NCBI GenBank assembly: GCA_963662155.1
Contig: OY759263.1
Span: 9,845,081-9,909,080 of the forward strand
DNA: 64,000 bases
Source: Lamellibrachia columna
Lineage: Eukaryota > Annelida > Polychaeta > Sabellida > Siboglinidae
Reading direction: 5' to 3'
Positions 57,629-64,000 of this stretch are shown here, piece by piece; the stretch's first letter is position 1; every line of letters begins with the position of its first letter. The notes below the pieces were generated by a model that was given only the letters and a program-made list of their open reading frames with translations, searched no databases and was not told the DNA's origin. The translations under genes and the position numbers were made by a program.

Positions 57629-58860
57629 GTTTTCACTGTGTGCAGTCTTGTATTAGGTAAACAACATATTTAAATTTTAGGATGGTGTTCTGCCACATTT
57701 ATTTTTGAAATTTTTAGTCAACTTGGGAGAAATTTAGGAGAAAACGCCATTAGACAGAACAGTGATTCTCAGCTTCATTATAAACTACATGAGACAGAAC
57801 ACCATTCTGAAATTAGAATGTGTTGTTTACTGAATAAAGGACTATGCACAATTAAAAATGGTGGTCATAGGACTTGTCCCACATTCTCGTTTTGCGTGCT
57901 GAAAGTCCTAAAATATATAAAAAGTTAAAAGTTTAAGATAGAATCATTCTGAAAATTTAGTAAGTAGATGGATACCTACTAAACTAAAAAAGTATTGCTA
58001 GTATTAATGACAATAGAGGGTTGCAAATTGGGTGTTCTATTATAACACAACAATGATATACACTGCTGAAATCATTTTCAGGAAAAAAAAGTTACTTTTT
58101 TGCACCTAGTATACCCATTGTCCTCCCCCTCGCATTCTAGAATTTTGCAATCACAATCTGTACCAATATGTCTACATTTAAAAAAATTAAGACACAATTT
58201 GAAAACTTTTCCAGTTAGAGGCACATGAAAACATGTTAAAATGATAGGTACAGTTTGTGGTGTTTACCCCTACTTCATAACTTCATAAAAAATAAATTGG
58301 GATTTTAGGTACATAGCATTTTTGGTTGCTAAATGTGGGCCACTTTTCACTACATACCAACTTTGAAGATTGGTATCTCATGAATTAATCAAGATAGAAA
58401 CTTTGAACTTCTGATATACCTACATATGTAGGTGTACTATTGACCAAAATAAGATTTATTTGTGTACTAACATGTTTTATTGTTGAAACATGAGTCTAAA
58501 ATCATTAGTTTGCTCAATTTCACACATAAAAACACACAACTTCAATGGCAGATTGTGGGAGAACTAATATACAGATGTGGAGCTATGATATGTCTGTTAC
58601 TATCTACATATAATGGAGAATAAGCATGCCAATGCTCAGAGCTTTTTAGTTGTTGGTATTTAAAGTAGAGGAAATCTTCATAATTTCCTAAAAGTGGCAG
58701 CTACGACAGAATCCGCCAAATTTTAAATGGTCATAACTCAGAAACTGTTGAAGCTACAGCCCTGTGGTTTGACATCAGTGGTTATATAGACCTATGGTTT
58801 GACGTGTGTAGTTATATTGACCTGTGGATTAATTGGTAAAAAAATTTGTTGAATTAAAAA

Positions 58861-59075
58861 ATGTGAGTGCAACATGCCTTGGTTGATCTGAGACAGAATG
58901 CCCCCTGTACAAAATGTGAGTGCAACATGCCTTGGTTGATCTGAGACAGAATGCCCCCTGTACAAAATGTGAGTGCAACATGCCTTGGTTGATCTGAGAC
59001 AGAATGCCCCCTGTACAAAATGTGAGTGCAACATGCCTTGGTTGATCTGAGACAGAATGCCCCCTGTACAAAATG
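58861..59075. repeat. 53-bp tandem repeat, four copies
   Basis: Units begin ATGTGAGTGCAACATGCCTT and end GAATGCCCCCTGTACAAA, with a 53-bp step (58861, 58914, 58967, 59020). Each unit is a reverse-complement version of the palindrome's left terminus, so the element end itself has been amplified. Copies are identical by eye. Confidence 0.95.
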
Positions 59076-60843
59076 TGTTACTATGTTGTGATCTTTCATT
59101 TTCTTATGCATTCGTGTATTTAAAAATAACAAAGTTTTACAACATACAAAGACAGCCGTACTGTCTATTCTAGCATGCTAATAAATCAGCCAGTGAAAAT
59201 CTCTGCACATTGGCTTTAAACGAGGACGGAATGATCAGCTGTTCTATGTGTGTGGTATATTGTGTGCCTTGAAGGAATGCTTTTGGTGAGCCAAGCTAGT
59301 ATTGGGTGCTGATGTCAGTCGTTTTTAATTACTACATCAAAGGTGCCCCTTCTCAGGTATACGCACTATAAAGTGATATTGTCCGTTGAGGGCCAGCCTA
59401 GTTCCCACTTGAAACAAGTGCCTTGGGCGAGGTCACCTGTCATTGAAGTGCATGTTCCTTCAGCATGCTTCTGTCAAACTATGATAACATTGAGTACTGA
59501 TGAACTTTGCTTTAAATTACATCAAATGATTCACAGTAGTGTAAACAGATACAGTGCCACATTGAGTGCAACCTCCCAAGGGTGGCACCTTCCCTGGGTG
59601 TTCCCATGCCACTGGGAGCACTCTCCCCACCTACCATCCTGTGTCAGTGATATTGCTATGTGCAGGAATTGAATGAACAACTTTAGGTTTACTGGTTTAT
59701 TTGTTGTTAATTAGACGTGACTATAATTATGCATTGTTCACAGTTCCATTATTTATTGTAATTGTTTTTAATTTGAATATTTGTTCTGCATTATTCACAC
59801 TATTTTAGCTATATTTTTAAACTTAATATGGCCATAGTTTAATATATTTTATTTATTATATTTTTGCAATTTTATGCTATATTTACAAGTATTATTAGTA
59901 GTAGTATGTAAAAATTATTTGTTTTATTGCCATTCAAGATGATGTTCTTATTTTTTTTATACAATATTGGATAAATATATTATTTTACTACAGCAGTCAG
60001 TGGTTTGATTGATTCAGGTGGATGTCACATGATGATATCTTAATACAAAGTTAATAATCACTGCATAACATGCGCTAGGATGAATTATATGGAAACTATG
60101 AAACACCTGTCAATCAACCAATCAAACATTTTATTGTAACTATCAAGTACAATTACTAATAAACTATCATTAATAATTATAATTGAGTAAAACATAAATT
60201 ACATTCAATGTAGTAGTAAGAATAATAACTGTTCTTATATTTCATTCATAGCATAACAATATTTGTCTCTGGCACCATATTTTAAATAAATACATAATAA
60301 TAACTAATAAACAGGGTAAAAAATAATAATAACTGATACACTTAGTAGTAATAATAAACCTAACATGCATATTTAAAATAACAAAAGAACAGTACAAATT
60401 ACAATGTTGGGTATATTATTCATGTCATAATCATTTGTCTGTTTGAACAACAGTCAACCGATCATATTATTCATATCATAACCATTTGTCTACTGCAGCA
60501 TGTTTATCGAGTCAGGTAATACACCATCTGGGTGTTGCCTGTCAACGCTGTCTGTCGTTACTCAAGTCTAAAGGTTGGCAACAAACCCAGGGAGCTTAGA
60601 GCTGGGGAGGTTGGATAGATAGAACAACATGTGTGGGAATAGATCAGGGAAAACATCTGGTGTAAACATGCCTATGACGACTGGTTAGAAACATCAGGCT
60701 TCAGGAAGGTATTACAAATTTGCACTGTGTTGATGGACGATCCAGGTTATCTTGGTTTAGAAACATTTTTCTTTTTGCGTTTCTATTTCGCAAACTACGC
60801 CGTGGTACTGTGAACGCATTTGATGAAGACCACATGGCCTAGT
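59076..60843. other. Non-coding, no supportable gene
   Basis: AT-rich with poly-ATAATAA-like sequence at 60120-60430. A 109-codon frame at 59343-59672 has no family signature. Confidence 0.45.
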
Positions 60844-61262
60844 CAGACTTGGGGTCAGTTACAATATATCAGTTCCAATGATACCCCAATTACAAATCAG
60901 TTCCAATTACAAATACCAATTCCAATTCTACCACAAAAATAGCAGTTCCAATTATTAATTCCATATGGAAATGACAGTGAACAGAGCAACCACAGATATA
61001 GTCAACATCAAAAAAATACATATATTTTTAGAGTACTTTTATATAACAAATGGGATTTCAAACATAAGCTACCATTCAAAGTTTGAGTACTTTTTAAAGA
61101 AAGACATCAGTGTGAAGTTACATGATGTAACTGAAAAAGTAAGTAAAAGTAATTGAGAAACAAATTACATTTTCACCAATTCCAAATTCTTTGAAAAACA
61201 TAACACCAATTCAAATTGTGGAATTGGAATTGGCATGTCAATTCCAATTACAAATGTAACAT
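60844..61262. mobile_element. CAATTCC-rich hAT-like non-autonomous element, copy 2
   Basis: Starts CAGACTTGGGGTCAGTTACA and is filled with CAGTTCCAATTACAA words. The interior matches copy 1 at 51826-52249. The right terminus is less clear. Confidence 0.6.
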
Positions 61263-61473
61263 TATAATTATAGAGTAGTACGTTTTAGTGTTTGATTGAA
61301 TTTTAAATGGAATTGGTTAAACTAACAATGCCTGCATTTCAAAGAAGTGTTATGGTAAAGACAGTTAATTAAACATATTATAAATGAAATATTATTGTCT
61401 CAATATTCCCTATAATTATTTTAAATGTAGTATTAATTTGTTCAAATAAACAAATCTGAGTCAGTGTTTGCAG

Positions 61474-62170
61474 GAATCTTGTTCCTTCTCATACTTGGAA
61501 GTTTGCTGTCAAACAAGTGGATCCTACAAACAGTGTGCGACCTAAGGTTGAAAATTTTACAGGCCAACCTGAAAGGGTTGTGTGCCCTTTTGAAAAGCTC
61601 CAACAGCCCAAGCACATCAAGCTGTGTGGTTGTTACTGCAAAGTTGTTTCTCAATGCAGACAATACATCGTTGATGTGATGTCTGAGACCACCTTCTGCG
61701 AGAATAGTAAGTCGTCATCCACACTCGTCGTAGGTGTTGTGTTGTGCCACTGATTATCGTTCGTGATTGAAACAGTGCGGTGATAAATTAGTGGTGTAAT
61801 GTAACACGCATGCACACATGCATGCAACACAAATATTGGTCAATCAAAAACTGCCCTTCAGACAATTCAGGGGCCTGCAGTGTTGTCTGACACTGCCTAC
61901 AAGATGCTTCTTACACAGCCTGCTAATCTTGCCACTCCTACACACTCCCTCAGCCTTCCTGTCCCTCACAGGGCTGTGTTGGTGTCATACATTACCCTCA
62001 ATATGTCTACGGCCTCTGTCTAAGTCGTCCAAAGTGTAACTTCTTCAACAGGCGAACTGCATTCATCTTCACTATCATTACCTGGTACCCCAGTCCCTGT
62101 CACTCTAGTGGGGTCTTCAGGAGACTCCGGGGTCAGTGTGCAGTCAGCTGTGGTGTCTAGGTTCAGTTAG
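61474..62170 (+). CDS. 3'-terminal two exons of an unidentified gene
   Basis: Exon 61474-61706 follows acceptor GTGTTTGCAG and ends at a strong GTAAGT donor. Exon 62052-62170 follows TTCTTCAACAG and ends in TAG. The split codon (A plus GC) restores Ser, so phases agree. The joined tail is about 116 residues and reads in part SHTWKFAVKQVDPTNSVRPK, CPFEKLQQPKHIKLCGCYCK, and ELHSSSLSLPGTPVPVTLVG. A Cys cluster (CGCYC, then C and C) is notable. A possible ATTAAA poly(A) signal lies at 62348. Upstream exons were not found and I do not recognise the family. A competing frame over the first exon stops before the donor. Confidence 0.45.
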
Positions 62171-62492
62171 AAATGCTCAAATATGATGTGGTGTTATTTG
62201 TAATATTATTTATTTATGTGATTTTTTTACTATTTTAGAAGCGTTGTATTGTCTTGTGTATTTAATTTGATTGCATGTAAATAATTTCAGATCATACAAT
62301 TTCAGTTGTATTTTATGTACAAATGTATATGTATTCTTGGTAGTGTTATTAAACAGACAACTATAAAACATTGTGGATCACGTGCATGCTGTGCCAGTAT
62401 ACTTGCTAAATATAGCGTGGTTAAATTAAGAATAACACATGCAACATATTATTAGCAACCCCCCACCTGGTGTACAGCTGAACCCACCTGCG

Positions 62493-62538
62493 TGAGTGCG
62501 TGTGTGCATGCGTGCATGCGTGCATGCGTGCATGCATG
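62493..62538. repeat. GCATGCGT simple repeat
   Basis: Alternating GCATGCGT words just left of the GC-rich hAT-like element. Confidence 0.9.
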
Positions 62539-62573
62539 GTAGACAATGCAGAGCTCCAAAGGTATGTGTGTAC

Positions 62574-63887
62574 TAGTGCCCTGCGCGGGCCTAGAATTTG
62601 ATCCCAAGCCCGGCCCGCAATTAGCAGTTAGAGTCCAGGCCCGGCCCAGGCCCGCAATAATTTTTCAAGCCCGGCCCAGGCCCGCAAACTAGAATTTAGG
62701 CCCAGGCCCGACCCAGACCGTGAATGTTTGGCCCGGCCCGGCCCGCAAGTTTCAGGCCCAAGCCCAGCCCATACCCGTGGGCCAAAGATGGGTAAGCCCA
62801 CGGCCCGCTTAGTTTAGAGAAGATAAACCTATAATCTTATAACAAAGACGAAAAACAAATAAACTGTAAACAGACTTATTGTTTTATTAAATAAAAAAGG
62901 TCCATTATGTGCTGGATGAGTTTTAAAAATTCAGCACCACCAACTTCTTCAAACTTACGAATATCCTGAAGAAAAATAAAGAAAAACTTCTTAGTGTCAT
63001 TACTATTAAATATGGTAACATTTGTTATATTTGGCTTTAATGTATTGGTTTATTGTTAGGGATAGGATATTTGTTTATCTAACCCTGACTTAACCCATAT
63101 GCAAGCCACAATCCCAATTTATATTGTTAATTGAATTAGCTCAACTAAGTTAACATAATTTAATATGATATTTCAATTAAATGTCACCCACTAGCATTGA
63201 CACCCAGTGGCATTTCCAGCAGGCCTGCAGTCACTAGCCTGAGACAGACATGTTCAGACATGTGTGAATTAGTACAAGTGTGAATGAATTAGGACTGGGG
63301 AGAAATACCAATTACCAACTGGGTTTGGTACTGGGTAGTGGGCCAGTGTGCACTTGGCAGTAGGCAGGTCTTTCAGGTGGGCAATGTTTGGAGGGATGAC
63401 CTAGACAATAGAATGTCCACTGGTAGGGTCAAAGGGTGATAAGTTGATGGTTAATCATGGCTTGATTGCCTCTGCAAATATTTCTAAAGTAAACATTTGG
63501 GGCTGGCTACTTCCAGCCAAGTGAACTTATGGGGTCATTAGATTCCATGCAAGATCTCAATTTGCAACTATATAATACTAAAGAAATAATTTTAAGCATT
63601 CATTAAACGGAATTACAATTTATAATCAGTTTTTATTTAAAAAAATAAAGTAATAATCGGTGTTTTGTATGAATATTTTTATTATGTCCAGGCCCAGCCC
63701 AGGCCCAGCCCGGCCCGCTCACACTAGGCCCGGCCCAAGCCCGATGTGTTTAAATTGTTTTCAGCCCAGGCCCGGCCCGGGCCCGCAGTATGTAGGCCCA
63801 GGCCCGGCCCGCGAAATTATGTAGAGGCCCGGCAGCCCGCGGGCCGGGCCAGGCTTGGACCAAAAGCCCGGCCCGCGCAGGGCACTA
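62574..63887. mobile_element. GC-rich-ended hAT-like non-autonomous element
   Basis: Terminal inverted repeats start TAGTGCCCTGCGCGGGCC at the left and end with its inverse at the right. The flanks are identical 8-bp duplications GTGTGTAC (62566-62573 and 63888-63895), as for hAT elements. Each end holds about 200 bp of GGCCCGGCCCAGG-type subterminal repeats around an AT-rich core with no transposase. The frame at 63746-63961 is a by-product of these repeats. Confidence 0.9.
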
Positions 63888-63895
63888 GTGTGTAC

Positions 63896-64000
63896 ACTCC
63901 AACACCCTTAAGTATACTTAGTAGAGATCAGGGCCTCCAGGCTTTGGCATACACTACATAGCCCCTTCTGTCTTCACAATAGTTGCTAGAGGTTGACAGA
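63896..64000. other. Unique flank, nothing recognised
   Basis: Short stretch after the hAT-like element with no feature I can support. Confidence 0.4.

Noticed and set aside
59343..59672. 109-codon plus-strand frame
   Set aside because: No domain, no splice context and an unremarkable composition for non-coding DNA.
63746..63961. Arg/Pro/Gly-rich 71-codon frame
   Set aside because: It is a by-product of the GGCCCGG subterminal repeats and runs across the element end.

Overview
This is eukaryotic (metazoan) DNA. It has multi-exon genes with GT-AG introns, several lineages of LINE retrotransposon, tRNA-derived SINE-like copies, hAT-like DNA elements with 8-bp target duplications, a 69-bp satellite and very long microsatellites. 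The gene content (an ASB-type ankyrin/SOCS-box gene and a YEATS2 orthologue) and the repeat mix suit an invertebrate, probably a lophotrochozoan such as a mollusc. That placement is inference. No bacterial, phage or CRISPR features are present.

Layout. 1-4056: a tandem satellite of about 59 copies of a 69-bp unit. 4230-5560: a deleted CR1-like LINE. 5560-13200: no gene I can support, but a 14-bp hairpin abutting a 26-bp minisatellite and a SINE whose box-A segment is triplicated. 13505-16514: a four-exon ankyrin-repeat/SOCS-box gene (470 aa in my model). 16600-19285: three decayed LINE reverse transcriptase fragments. 20221-24956: a hAT-like element, dated by its inverted ends and near-perfect 8-bp target duplication. 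It has been invaded by a young LINE (20796-23511, perfect 21-bp target duplication, long intact ORF) and by a second CR1-like 3' end.

25460-37270: the N-terminal and central exons of a YEATS2 orthologue, a histone-acetyl-lysine reader of the ATAC acetyltransferase complex. Eleven exons join with compatible phases into 1023 codons. Introns carry SINE, MITE-like and transposase-zinc-finger remnants. The C-terminal exons (rest of the conserved C-terminal region, histone-fold-like end) were not found in the window. 39790-42010 (minus): a degraded LINE with a 21-bp tandem array inside its RT. 43521-44885 (minus): a long single-exon ORF of unknown function with an Asn-rich middle.

45000-64000 is repeat-dominated. 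The most striking object is a 3.7-kb imperfect palindrome (55363-59065). Its left arm carries a 756-bp pure GT tract and a 13-copy 25-bp array; its right end carries four copies of a 53-bp unit made from the element's own terminus. Two short exons at 61474-62170 with matching splice phase form the 3' end of an unidentified plus-strand gene. A GC-rich hAT-like element with a perfect 8-bp target duplication occupies 62574-63887.

The genes do not form a pathway. The ASB-like protein is predicted to be a cullin-RING ligase adaptor and YEATS2 a chromatin reader; their neighbourhood is shaped by transposon insertion and tandem amplification.
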